Of a stretch of DNA of 64,000 nt, positions 28,304 to 36,408 are shown one piece after another. The notes under the pieces were generated by a model. That model searched no databases and had not been told where the DNA came from. It saw only the letters and a list, made by a program, of their open reading frames with translations. This stretch comes from Paenibacillus sp. J5C2022 (GTDB lineage: Bacteria > Bacillota > Bacilli > Paenibacillales > Paenibacillaceae). A program made the position numbers and the translations under genes. The stretch spans positions 1 through 64,000 of the forward strand of contig NZ_JAOQJC010000011.1 in assembly GCF_025567625.1 (NCBI RefSeq), read 5' to 3'. Each line of letters opens with the position of its first letter. Position 1 is the first letter of the stretch.

Positions 28304-29257
28304 ATGTCTGCTCCAACGGTTAGTGTATGCATCGTGACCTATAATAGCGCGAAGGATATCGGAGCGTGCCTCGAGGCAGTCTCTATGCAGACCATCCCGG
28401 TGTCCATCGTCATCGTCGATAACGCATCCGCCGACCGTACGCTGGAGGCGATAAGGGAGCATCAATCCGCTGCTCTGCCCATCAATCTTATACGGAATAC
28501 GGTTAACAACGGATTCGCAGGGGGGCAGAATCAGGCGATCAGAGCGACGGATAGCGATTATGTGCTTGTACTGAATCCCGATGTACGCCTGGAGCCGGAC
28601 TATGTGGAGAAGCTTATCGCCTGGATGGAACAGCATCCGAAGACAGGCAGCGCTACCGGTCAGCTTGTGCTGGAGGATCGACCCGATTTGATTGACAGCA
28701 CGGGCCTTGCTATGGGCCTATCCCGAAATGCAAAGGATCGGGGAGCGGGGGAGGCTGCTGCCAATTGGAGCCAAAGCGGCGAGGTGTTCGGCGTGTCCGG
28801 AGCGGCATCAATGTATTCACGCCGCATGATTGATGAGATCTCTCTCGACGGAGAATTTTTTGACGAGCAGTTTTTTGCCTATAAGGAGGATGTGGATGTC
28901 GCATGGCGGGCACAACGGCTAGGCTGGAAGTCGCAGTATGTCTCATCGGCCAAGGCGGTTCATGCTCGTGGATGGAAGAAAGGCGGAAGAAGCTCGATTC
29001 CGCTCTTCGTCAGACAGCACTCATATATGAATCGCTTCTATACGCTGTTGAAGAATGAGTCGATTGGTTGGCATCTGCTGCTTGTCGTGCCAGTTATCAC
29101 GATTCTGGAAGCCTTGAAGCTGGGCTATATCCTCCTTAGGGAGCCCGCCCTCCTGAAGTGTGTGCCAACACTCGCGAGGACAATACCGAATATGCTGCGC
29201 AAGCGGAAAATGATCAATCGGAAATCGCGGCGGCTGCTCCATGAGGAGGATACCTGA
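28304..29257 (+). CDS. GT2 glycosyltransferase (rhamnosyltransferase-like)
   Basis: A 317-aa GT-A glycosyltransferase. CIVTYNSAKDIGACL near the N-terminus, IVDNASADRTLE, NNGFAGGQNQA and LVLNPDVRLEPDY (the metal-binding DXD-like segment), then EDVDVAWRAQRLGW. It ends with a hydrophobic stretch (HLLLVVPVITILEALKLGYIL) and a basic tail that would hold it at the membrane. Directly following the rhamnose enzymes, it likely transfers rhamnose from dTDP-rhamnose. I use the ATG at 28304; a TTG at 28298 is also possible. Confidence 0.87.
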   Translation: MSAPTVSVCIVTYNSAKDIGACLEAVSMQTIPVSIVIVDNASADRTLEAIREHQSAALPINLIRNTVNNGFAGGQNQAIRATDSDYVLVLNPDVRLEPDYVEKLIAWMEQHPKTGSATGQLVLEDRPDLIDSTGLAMGLSRNAKDRGAGEAAANWSQSGEVFGVSGAASMYSRRMIDEISLDGEFFDEQFFAYKEDVDVAWRAQRLGWKSQYVSSAKAVHARGWKKGGRSSIPLFVRQHSYMNRFYTLLKNESIGWHLLLVVPVITILEALKLGYILLREPALLKCVPTLARTIPNMLRKRKMINRKSRRLLHEEDT

Positions 29258-29452
29258 ATTGCCGTCGCCGTCCCGGCCCATGATGAGGCTAGGATTGGCG
29301 TTCCATCCATAGTTGTCCTATTATTTCCAGATAGACTTGTTTTCTTCCATTCTTTCATTTGGTACAATGTTAATAGATGAAGTGTTAAATTGGAAGAGTT
29401 GAGCGACGACACATCATGTCGAACTTTGATAGAATGCGGGTGGGTACAGGTT

Positions 29453-30859
29453 ATGCTGCGACAAAATCAGCGGTTTTTGACACAATTGTATATGCTGGCT
29501 GATCTGTTGTGTACGCTTCTCGTTTTTTTGGGCGCTTATTGGATCAAGTTTGAAAGCGACTGGCTGGCGCATGTGAAGTCGATCCCGTTCTCGACCTATC
29601 TGGTCTGGGGGACGGTGTATTCGTTCTCTTGCGTGCTGGTCGGTTTTTATGTGCAATTTTATTCGCCGAAGCGCCGCAAGAGCTTCTCCTACGATGTGTT
29701 GAAGATTGTTCAAATTCAAACGGTCAGCTTTCTGGGACTGCTGAGCTTGCTCTATTTCACGAATGAATCGGATGTGTCCAGACAATTTCTGCTCATCTTC
29801 TTCTGTATAAATATCGTCGCCGTCTCCGCTTATCGCTATGGGGTGAAGCAGATTCTGTCGCATTTCCGGCGGAAGGGCTTCAATAAGCGGTTCGTACTGA
29901 TCGTAGGAGCGGGCTCACTCGGCCGCAGCTTCTACGCGAATCTGCATCAGCATCCCGATCTCGGTTATGAAGTGCTAGGCTTCCTGGACGATTTCCAACG
30001 CGAGCATGCTCCGGAATACAGCCATATGAAGCCGATTATCGGCACGATAGACGATCTGCAGCGCAAGCTGGAGAAGGGGCCGATCGACGAAGTCATTATG
30101 GCTCTGCCATTGGATGCGCACGGGAAGTATGGGGAAATTATCGATATTTGCGAGCGATCAGGCGTCAAGACGATGATCATCCCGGATTACTTCGATCTGC
30201 TTCCCGCCAGGCCATACTTCGACAACTTCGCAGGCATTCCGCTTATTAACGTGCGCGACGTGCCGCTTGACGAGCTTGGTAACCGATTGTTGAAGCGGTC
30301 ATTTGATATTGTGTTCTCTATTCTGGCGATTATTCTCACGTCGCCCATTATGCTGTTTATCGTGCTTGGCATCAAGCTCACTTCTCCCGGTCCCGTCTTG
30401 TTCAGGCAGGAGCGGATGGGGCTTGACCGCAAGTCCTTCGACATGTTTAAATTCCGTTCCATGCATGTATCGACTTCTCAAGTATCCGACACGCAGTGGA
30501 CGGTGGAGAACGACCCAAGACGCACCGCCTTCGGCTCGTTCCTCAGGCGCACGAGCCTGGATGAACTGCCGCAGTTCTTCAATGTGCTGTTGGGGCAGAT
30601 GAGCGTTGTCGGGCCAAGGCCGGAGAGACCTTATTTCGTCCACCAATTCAAGGAGGACATTCCGAAGTACATGATCAAGCATCAGATCCGTCCCGGCATT
30701 ACAGGATGGGCGCAAGCGAACGGTCTTCGCGGGGATACATCCATTAAAGAGCGGATTATGCATGATATTTTCTACATAGAGAACTGGACGTTCATCTTCG
30801 ACTTGAAAATCATTATGAAGACTATCGTGAAGGGCCTGATGAACAAAAATGCTTACTAA
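29453..30859 (+). CDS. Polyprenyl glycosylphosphotransferase (WcaJ-like priming enzyme)
   Basis: Starts polymer synthesis by moving sugar-1-phosphate to undecaprenyl phosphate. The N-terminal part has four membrane segments (from MLADLLCTLLVFLGAYW), then a CoA-binding-like Rossmann region (VLIVGAGSLGRSFYANL), a fifth membrane segment (IVFSILAIILTSPIMLFIVLG) and the catalytic domain: GPVLFRQERMGLDRK, MFKFRSM, RTSLDELPQFFNVLLGQMS and VVGPRPERP. I place the start at ATG 29453 by comparison with the family N-terminus; the upstream TTG (29390) would add 21 unusual residues. Confidence 0.9.
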   Translation: MLRQNQRFLTQLYMLADLLCTLLVFLGAYWIKFESDWLAHVKSIPFSTYLVWGTVYSFSCVLVGFYVQFYSPKRRKSFSYDVLKIVQIQTVSFLGLLSLLYFTNESDVSRQFLLIFFCINIVAVSAYRYGVKQILSHFRRKGFNKRFVLIVGAGSLGRSFYANLHQHPDLGYEVLGFLDDFQREHAPEYSHMKPIIGTIDDLQRKLEKGPIDEVIMALPLDAHGKYGEIIDICERSGVKTMIIPDYFDLLPARPYFDNFAGIPLINVRDVPLDELGNRLLKRSFDIVFSILAIILTSPIMLFIVLGIKLTSPGPVLFRQERMGLDRKSFDMFKFRSMHVSTSQVSDTQWTVENDPRRTAFGSFLRRTSLDELPQFFNVLLGQMSVVGPRPERPYFVHQFKEDIPKYMIKHQIRPGITGWAQANGLRGDTSIKERIMHDIFYIENWTFIFDLKIIMKTIVKGLMNKNAY

Positions 30860-31853
30860 TCCTCTATCGCCATCAGGCACCATATCGGTTATTATCCCAA
30901 CTCTGAACGCCGGTGAGGAGCTGTCAGAGCTGCTGGAGCGACTATGGCGGGGGACAGTCCGGCCGAAGGAAATTATCGTGATCGATTCCGAGTCGGAGGA
31001 CGGCACACCATCAAGAGCGGAGAGGGCAGGCGCTCATGTATTGCCAATCAAACGTGCGGAATTCGATCATGGCGGAGCGCGCAACAAAGCGGCAGCTGTT
31101 GCAACCGGCGACATCCTCATGTTCATGACGCAGGATGCAATGCCCTGTGACAACGAGGTGATTGAGCGTCTTATTCAGCCTTTGCTGGTAGCTGCTCAAC
31201 CGGATGAGCTGCCATCCCCCGGTCGTGTGGTCATGTCTTACGCCAGGCAGTTGCCTCAAGCCGATGCCGACATTCTCGAGAGACTGGCACGCGAGCATAA
31301 CTACCCTCCGCAATCGTCGGTGAAGTCATTGGATCAGCTTGATGAATACGGTCTTCGCACTTTTTTTTGCTCCAATGTATGCTCAGCCATACGCCGGGAT
31401 ATTTTTCAGATGATGGGGGGCTTTCAGGAGCCGGTGCTCTTTAATGAAGATATGTTCATGGCGGCCAGATGCGTGCTTACCGGTTACGCCATTGCGTATT
31501 GCGGCGATGCGAAAGTGGTCCATTCGCACAATTACTCCGTCAGACAGCAATTCAACCGTTATTTCGACAACGGCGCTTCAATGCGGCTGAACGCCTGGAT
31601 TACGTCTTACAGCTCTGTTGGAGGCGCAGGCTCCTCGCTTGTACGATTCCAGCTGAAGGGACTCGCTGCGAGCGGCAAGCTGTATCTTCTGCCAAGATTA
31701 ATCGTGGAATCGGCGGCGAAGCTGCTCGGTTACAAGCTAGGCTTTCATCATCGCAAGCTGCCAAGATTTCTGGCTCGGCGCATTAGCATGCACAAGCTGA
31801 TCTGGCATCGTATCGAGGAGCGGAACGACGTGAACGCCGACAGTGCCATGTAG
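30849..31853 (+). CDS. GT2 glycosyltransferase (rhamnosyltransferase family)
   Basis: A 334-aa GT2 enzyme. SVIIPTLNAGEELSELL, IVIDSESEDGT, FDHGGARNKAA and MFMTQDAMPCDNE carry the family's nucleotide and metal sites; NEDMFMAARCV is the general-base region. The HGGARN pattern is common in rhamnosyltransferases. It overlaps the end of the priming transferase gene by 11 bp, so translation is coupled. It probably adds one of the first sugars after the primer. Confidence 0.88.
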   Translation: MLTNPLSPSGTISVIIPTLNAGEELSELLERLWRGTVRPKEIIVIDSESEDGTPSRAERAGAHVLPIKRAEFDHGGARNKAAAVATGDILMFMTQDAMPCDNEVIERLIQPLLVAAQPDELPSPGRVVMSYARQLPQADADILERLAREHNYPPQSSVKSLDQLDEYGLRTFFCSNVCSAIRRDIFQMMGGFQEPVLFNEDMFMAARCVLTGYAIAYCGDAKVVHSHNYSVRQQFNRYFDNGASMRLNAWITSYSSVGGAGSSLVRFQLKGLAASGKLYLLPRLIVESAAKLLGYKLGFHHRKLPRFLARRISMHKLIWHRIEERNDVNADSAM

Positions 31854-31874
31854 CAAGCGACTGCTGTTGAGTTG

Positions 31875-31905
31875 AACACATCTCTGACTGAGGTGTGTTT
31901 TTTCG
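31875..31905 (+). terminator. Terminator of the polysaccharide locus
   Basis: AACACATCTC (31875-31884) pairs with GAGGTGTGTT (31890-31899), with one G-T pair, followed by TTTTCGTTTTT. This closes the rhamnose/glycosyltransferase transcription unit. Confidence 0.85.
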
Positions 31906-31991
31906 TTTTTCCATTCGGGAATATGCCTTTCCCCATCCGCTTAAACTAAGCTGTGGCTAATGGCGGCAAAGCGGAGAGGTGAGGTGTTGGC

Positions 31992-33428
31992 ATGATGGCT
32001 GCGTGGCTGACTGTTCTTTTTATCGCCTATATTCTGCAGATCGCGGTCATTCTGCTATTGGAATACCGCAGGCAGGCTCATATGACCGCATGGCTGTTCA
32101 TTGTGCTTTTATGCCCCTTTCTCGGCTTTGCCGCCTATTGGCTGGCTGGCAGTCCTTATGTCAAGAGGAGAGAGCGCGGCAGATGGCGGCTGGAGCGCTA
32201 TGAGCACGTAGGCGAGGGGCGTAAGATCAAGGACTCGGACGGTGAAATATCAACATCCTGTAAGGAGGAAGCTTATCGACAGCGTCTGCTTCATGTACTG
32301 GAGAGGCTGTCGCCATTCCCGTTGCGAACCGGCAATAGGTGCAGAGTGTTGACAGATGGCGAAGCGACCTTCGATGCGATCGAGGCTGCGATGAAGCGGG
32401 CCAGGCATCATATTCATCTGGATTATTACACGATTCGTCACGACCGTGTGGGCAAGCGGTTCCTCCGAACGCTGATCGACAAGGCGCGCAAAGGTGTGGA
32501 GGTGCGCGTGCTCTATGACGGCATCGGCAGCATGCATCTTGATCGGCAATTTATAGGGGAGCTCAAGCGAGCCGGGGGACAAGCGCATTGCTTCTCGCCT
32601 GCTGCAGGGGTGCTTCGTCGCAGGCTCAATTACCGCAATCACCGCAAAATCGTGATCGTGGACGGCGCAACGGGCTTCCTGGGCGGGATTAACATCGGAG
32701 AAGAATATATCGGACTGGACCCGAAGCTTGGCTTCTGGCGGGATACCCATCTGCAGTTGAAAGGTGAAGCCGTCTATGACTTGCAGCGTCTGTTCATGAG
32801 CGATTGGCGCATGACGACCGGCGAAGTATGGCGGGACCCCGCGCCGTATATGCCTGAGCAGACGCATCAGGACGAGACAGGCGGAGAAGTTATAATCGTT
32901 CCCGGCACACCGGGCATGGAGGATCAGAAAATTGTGGAAGTGCTCGTTGCCGCTATGTCAGCTGCCACGACGAGAATATACGCGGCCACGCCATATTTCA
33001 TCCCGGACCCCGCAATTGCCTCGGCGCTTCGCATCGCAGCGCGAAGCGGCGTCGATGTGCGGCTCATCATTCCCGGCATAAGCGATTCCAAGCTTGTCCT
33101 GCTGGCTACGCTGTCCCATATGACAGATATGCTGGAGGCGGGCGTGAAGGTATATCGGTATGGCAAGGGCTTTATCCATAGCAAGGTCGTGATTATCGAT
33201 GAGATGTTGGCCTCCGTCGGGACAGCCAATCTGGACATGCGAAGTTTTTACAGCAATTATGAGCTGCTTGCCTTGCTGTTCGACAAAGCGGTCATTTCCC
33301 GTCTGGAGAACGATTTTATGCAGGATTTGCAGGAATCCGCAAAAATGGATGCCGAAGCCTTCTCTGCACGTCCCATGAAGCAGAAGCTGGCGGAAGCCGT
33401 CATGCACATCGTGTCTCCTTTGCTGTAA
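31992..33428 (+). CDS. Cardiolipin synthase (phospholipase D family)
   Basis: Joins two phosphatidylglycerol molecules to cardiolipin. 478 aa: two N-terminal membrane segments (about 4-24 and 33-52), then two PLD domains with HKD motifs: His217-Lys219-Asp224 (NHRKIVIVDG) and His396-Lys398-Asp403 (HSKVVIIDE). Length and order match bacterial ClsA. A GAGGTG ribosome site lies upstream. It stands between the polysaccharide locus and a sporulation gene pair without obvious linkage to either. Confidence 0.93.
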   Translation: MMAAWLTVLFIAYILQIAVILLLEYRRQAHMTAWLFIVLLCPFLGFAAYWLAGSPYVKRRERGRWRLERYEHVGEGRKIKDSDGEISTSCKEEAYRQRLLHVLERLSPFPLRTGNRCRVLTDGEATFDAIEAAMKRARHHIHLDYYTIRHDRVGKRFLRTLIDKARKGVEVRVLYDGIGSMHLDRQFIGELKRAGGQAHCFSPAAGVLRRRLNYRNHRKIVIVDGATGFLGGINIGEEYIGLDPKLGFWRDTHLQLKGEAVYDLQRLFMSDWRMTTGEVWRDPAPYMPEQTHQDETGGEVIIVPGTPGMEDQKIVEVLVAAMSAATTRIYAATPYFIPDPAIASALRIAARSGVDVRLIIPGISDSKLVLLATLSHMTDMLEAGVKVYRYGKGFIHSKVVIIDEMLASVGTANLDMRSFYSNYELLALLFDKAVISRLENDFMQDLQESAKMDAEAFSARPMKQKLAEAVMHIVSPLL

Positions 33429-33504
33429 AGTATGCATGAAACAGTCGGACTGAGGGCATATTGTGGTCAAGGCAAGGCGATTGACTACGACCAGGAGGGA
33501 TTCC

Positions 33505-33690
33505 ATGAGAGAGCATGAAGCCATGTCCGCTGATCCGAAGAAGGAAGCGGAGGAGCCGCATGTGGAAGGGCGCGACGATTATTTTATGGATGTGGACCGC
33601 ATGATCAATGAAGGGCTGGGCGGCGGCAACGTGACGATGCATAACGGCCTTATTGAAGAGACGACGACAGATACGATGGAAGAGGAATAG
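33505..33690 (+). CDS. Small acidic hypothetical protein upstream of sspH
   Basis: A 61-aa protein I do not recognise. It starts at ATG 33505, five bases after AGGAGGG; a longer frame from 33463 would ignore that site. The N-terminal half is charged (DPKKEAEEPHVEG), the middle contains DRMINEGLGGGNVTMH, and the C-terminus is Thr- and Glu-rich. No membrane segment. Sixteen bases separate it from sspH, so the two are probably cotranscribed, which suggests a sporulation role by association only. Confidence 0.7.
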   Translation: MREHEAMSADPKKEAEEPHVEGRDDYFMDVDRMINEGLGGGNVTMHNGLIEETTTDTMEEE

Positions 33691-33706
33691 GGGGAGAGAA
33701 TAGGCA

Positions 33707-33892
33707 ATGGATGTACAGCGTGCGAAAGAGATCTATCAGTTCGAAGGGACGATTCCCGTTCATCTGGAGGGCGACTCCGTCTGGATTGAAAATGTGGATG
33801 AGGCGAACGGCATGGCCACGGTGACAGTGGGCAACAACCCCGTCAATACAAAGACGGTTTCGGTGGATCAATTGATGGAATCTAAGGAATAG
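33707..33892 (+). CDS. sspH: Small acid-soluble spore protein, H-type
   Basis: 61 aa, matching the SspH family: MDVQRAKEIYQ at the start, a central VWIENVDEANGMATVTV segment, and a short C-terminal NTKTVSVDQL part; B. subtilis SspH has the equivalent NIQRAKEL and VDESNETARI. H-type SASPs are minor spore-core proteins made in the forespore. A GGGGAGAG ribosome site lies upstream. A forespore sigma-G promoter would be expected but I could not place one with confidence. Confidence 0.88.
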   Translation: MDVQRAKEIYQFEGTIPVHLEGDSVWIENVDEANGMATVTVGNNPVNTKTVSVDQLMESKE

Positions 33893-33898
33893 ACTGCG

Positions 33899-33949
33899 AA
33901 ATCCGGGCTGCACAGCGATGATTACGTCTGATGCTTCCCGGATTTTTCA
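33899..33949 (+). terminator. Probable terminator after sspH
   Basis: AAATCCGGG (33899-33907) and CCCGGATTT (33937-33945), followed by TT, form a 9-bp stem with a long loop, just after the stop codon of sspH. Confidence 0.6.
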
Positions 33950-33984
33950 TGTTTTGGCCGTGACGCAGCCGCATTCCTTGCCAT

Positions 33985-34296
33985 CTACCCGCCATAGGCA
34001 TCCCTGAACGCTTCGCATAATCGTTCCCGATCGATGTCCCACAGCTCGGCGATTTCCGGAGCGACATGCTCCTCCCACCAGTCCGCCTGCTTTCTACGGT
34101 TGTTTTGATGCTCTACAATCCAGGCCATATTGGCCAGCACTTTTTTGAAATAGAGCTCTGCTGCCGCTTCCATTTTGTCTTTGGGTACCCAGTGCTTCAG
34201 ACGCTTGGCCGTCCGATACAGCTCGTTCTGGCATGCCCTGCGCACTTTGCGCGCAGTGGGCAACTGCTGCTGATGTTTTTGACCATTCGGATTCAT
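33985..34296 (-). CDS. Conserved-looking hypothetical protein, helical and basic
   Basis: 103 aa from the ATG at 34296, which has GAGAGGAG about ten bases upstream on the minus strand; an in-frame ATG at 34332 has no ribosome site. The sequence is rich in Lys, Arg, Trp and Gln with no membrane segment: RRACQNELYRTAKRLKHW, ANMAWIVEHQNNRRKQADWW and IAELWDIDRERLCEAF. It looks like a small helical protein. I do not recognise a family and assign no function. Confidence 0.65.
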   Translation of the reverse strand: MNPNGQKHQQQLPTARKVRRACQNELYRTAKRLKHWVPKDKMEAAAELYFKKVLANMAWIVEHQNNRRKQADWWEEHVAPEIAELWDIDRERLCEAFRDAYGG

Positions 34297-34459
34297 GGAC
34301 TCGTCGCTCCTCTCTATTCCATCCATATGCATGGAAGTCCGGAATGGTCACTTGGCTGAAGCAAGCGATGACGAACAAGGACAATTGTGGAAGGGGGTGC
34401 TCATGATATGGTAAAATAGCAGGGGGTAAAGGCTGGTATTATGGTAGCGGAGGTAAGGA

Positions 34460-35068
34460 ATGGAGAACTGGATTACCGATATTATGGAGCAGTACGGGTA
34501 TTTTGGCATTTTGCTGATGATTGCGCTGGAAAATCTTTTTCCGCCGATTCCTTCGGAGGTGATTCTGACATTCGGAGGCTTCATGACGATCAACACGTCG
34601 CTTACGCCGCTCGGCGTCATCATCGTGGCGACGATGGGCTCGCTTATTGGCGCCATCATCTTGTATTTCATCGGGCGCTGGCTTGATGTGGAGCGTCTGG
34701 AGCGGATTATCGACCGTTGGGGCGGTATTCTGCGGGTGAAGAAGGAGGATATTCGCAGGGCGGATGCCTGGTTCGACAAGTATGGCTATTGGGCGGTATT
34801 CCTGTGCAGGATGGTTCCGTTGATCCGAAGTCTGATCTCGCTTCCCGCCGGCATGTCCGGCATGCGTCTCGCACCGTTCCTGTTCTTCACAACGATCGGC
34901 ACGCTAATATGGAATACGATCCTGGTCATGCTGGGCACGACGGTGGGGGACAATTGGAGCGATATCGTGTCGTTCATGGATGTCTACTCCAACATTGTAT
35001 ACGGGGTCATTGCTTTAGTCGTTATCGTCGTTATTTACTTGTATATTCGCAGAGCAAGAAAATTCTAG
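34460..35068 (+). CDS. DedA family membrane protein
   Basis: A 202-aa DedA/SNARE-associated protein; the family includes undecaprenyl-phosphate and phospholipid flippases. Hallmarks: LENLFPPIPSEVIL with the membrane-embedded acidic and proline residues, the central GRWLDVERLE region, FDKYGYWAVFLCRMVPLIRSLISLPAG with its essential Arg residues, and a C-terminal helix pair. It is the first of a tight three-gene run (34460-36327), and recycling of the polymer carrier lipid is plausible given the locus upstream. Confidence 0.9.
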   Translation: MENWITDIMEQYGYFGILLMIALENLFPPIPSEVILTFGGFMTINTSLTPLGVIIVATMGSLIGAIILYFIGRWLDVERLERIIDRWGGILRVKKEDIRRADAWFDKYGYWAVFLCRMVPLIRSLISLPAGMSGMRLAPFLFFTTIGTLIWNTILVMLGTTVGDNWSDIVSFMDVYSNIVYGVIALVVIVVIYLYIRRARKF

Positions 35069-35106
35069 TATAATGGATCACATACATAGTGATGGAAAGA
35101 GGGATA

Positions 35107-35676
35107 GCAATGAGCAAAAGCATTGCGGACAAGCTTGGCAAAGGGATAAGCCCGCAGCAATTTCTCGATGGCATGACGAAAAACAAAGAAAAATTCGTCG
35201 ATTGGATGGAGCAATTCAGCTGGCCGAGCGCCGATGACCGGGAATATTTCGAGTCGCTCAACAATCGGGACGACCTTCGCTGCCTCATTCTGATGGCGGA
35301 ATGGTGCGGCGACGTGGTGCGCAATGTGCCGGCCGTATTCGGCGCACTGGAGGTATCCGGCATCCCTACCGAGGTGCTTGTGATGGAGGATCATCTGGAT
35401 ACGATGGACCAGTACCTGACAATGGGCGGCCGATCGATTCCGATCGTGATCTTCGCCGACACCGGCGGCGCGGTGCTGGGCCAATGGGGGCCGCGTCCGA
35501 AGCATGTGCAGGAAGCCATGATCGCATTCAAGACGGCGAATCCCGACCGCGAGGCGGCTGATTATCAGGACAAGCTGGCGGAGACGCGCCAGGAGATGAT
35601 GCGCCGTTATGGAGATGGTCCCGGCTATCAGGCGGTTGTCGTGCAAGAGCTGCGCGAGCTGCTGGAGAGCTTCTAA
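35107..35676 (+). CDS. Thioredoxin-like family protein lacking a CxxC pair
   Basis: 189 aa of the thioredoxin-9 type. The redox site reads WCGDVVRNVP, so the position of the second cysteine in CxxC is Val, and only one cysteine remains; RSIPIVIFADTGG provides the cis-Pro loop. Monothiol chemistry or a non-redox role is therefore likely. I use the ATG at 35107, seven bases after AAGAGG, rather than 35089. It ends 3 bp before the MBL hydrolase gene. Partner and substrate are unknown. Confidence 0.82.
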   Translation, partial: AMSKSIADKLGKGISPQQFLDGMTKNKEKFVDWMEQFSWPSADDREYFESLNNRDDLRCLILMAEWCGDVVRNVPAVFGALEVSGIPTEVLVMEDHLDTMDQYLTMGGRSIPIVIFADTGGAVLGQWGPRPKHVQEAMIAFKTANPDREAADYQDKLAETRQEMMRRYGDGPGYQAVVVQELRELLESF

Positions 35677-35679
35677 CCG

Positions 35680-36327
35680 ATGACGATGGAAGCGACATTC
35701 AACATAGAAGCCTACTCCTTGGGACCACTGCAGACGAACTGCTATCTGCTCACCGTGACAGACGGGGAACAGGAGCGGGGCATTATTATCGATCCCGGCA
35801 TGTATGCGGGAAGGCTGGCGGAACGGCTGAAGAGTGTGAAGCTGGAGGCGATCCTGCTGACGCACGCTCACTTCGATCATATGGGCGGAGTCGACGACGT
35901 TCGCAAGCTCTCCGACGCGCCGGTCTATATTCACGATCTGGAAGCGGATTGGCTAACCGATCCTCGCAAGAACGGGTCCATGCGCTGGCAGGATGTCACG
36001 CCACCGCTATCGACGGATCCTGCAGAATATGCGCTTGACGAGGGACAGACCTTGGACTTCATTGGACATTCGTTCCAGGTCATGCATACGCCGGGGCATT
36101 CTCCCGGCAGTGTAAGCTTCCTGTGCGGGCAGCATCTCTTCTCGGGAGATGTGCTGTTCAGGCAGTCGGTCGGCCGGACGGATCTTCCGGGAGGCAAGGA
36201 GCGCGATCTCTACGATTCCATTAGTCTGAAGCTGTACAAGCTTCCCGCCGATACGATTGTCTATCCCGGCCATGGGGGGCGGACGACGATCGGCTACGAG
36301 ATGGCGAACAATCCCTATACGGCATAA
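35680..36327 (+). CDS. MBL-fold metallo-hydrolase (glyoxalase II-like)
   Basis: 215 aa with the zinc signature THAHFDHMGG near 67-76 (HxHxDH), further ligands His in MHTPGHSPGS, Asp in SGDVLF, and the last His in VYPGHGGRTT. This is the YqgX/glyoxalase II-like subgroup. Just three bases separate it from the thioredoxin-like gene, so the DedA, thioredoxin and MBL genes probably form one operon. The substrate is not determinable from sequence; a thioester is usual for the subgroup. Confidence 0.88.
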   Translation: MTMEATFNIEAYSLGPLQTNCYLLTVTDGEQERGIIIDPGMYAGRLAERLKSVKLEAILLTHAHFDHMGGVDDVRKLSDAPVYIHDLEADWLTDPRKNGSMRWQDVTPPLSTDPAEYALDEGQTLDFIGHSFQVMHTPGHSPGSVSFLCGQHLFSGDVLFRQSVGRTDLPGGKERDLYDSISLKLYKLPADTIVYPGHGGRTTIGYEMANNPYTA

Positions 36328-36408
36328 CCGGAAGCATTCCCGACCGAGCAGGAAGGGGATGCTTCTCTAATCTTCACTGACTATTCTAAAGAGGACGGTG
36401 CAATCCCA

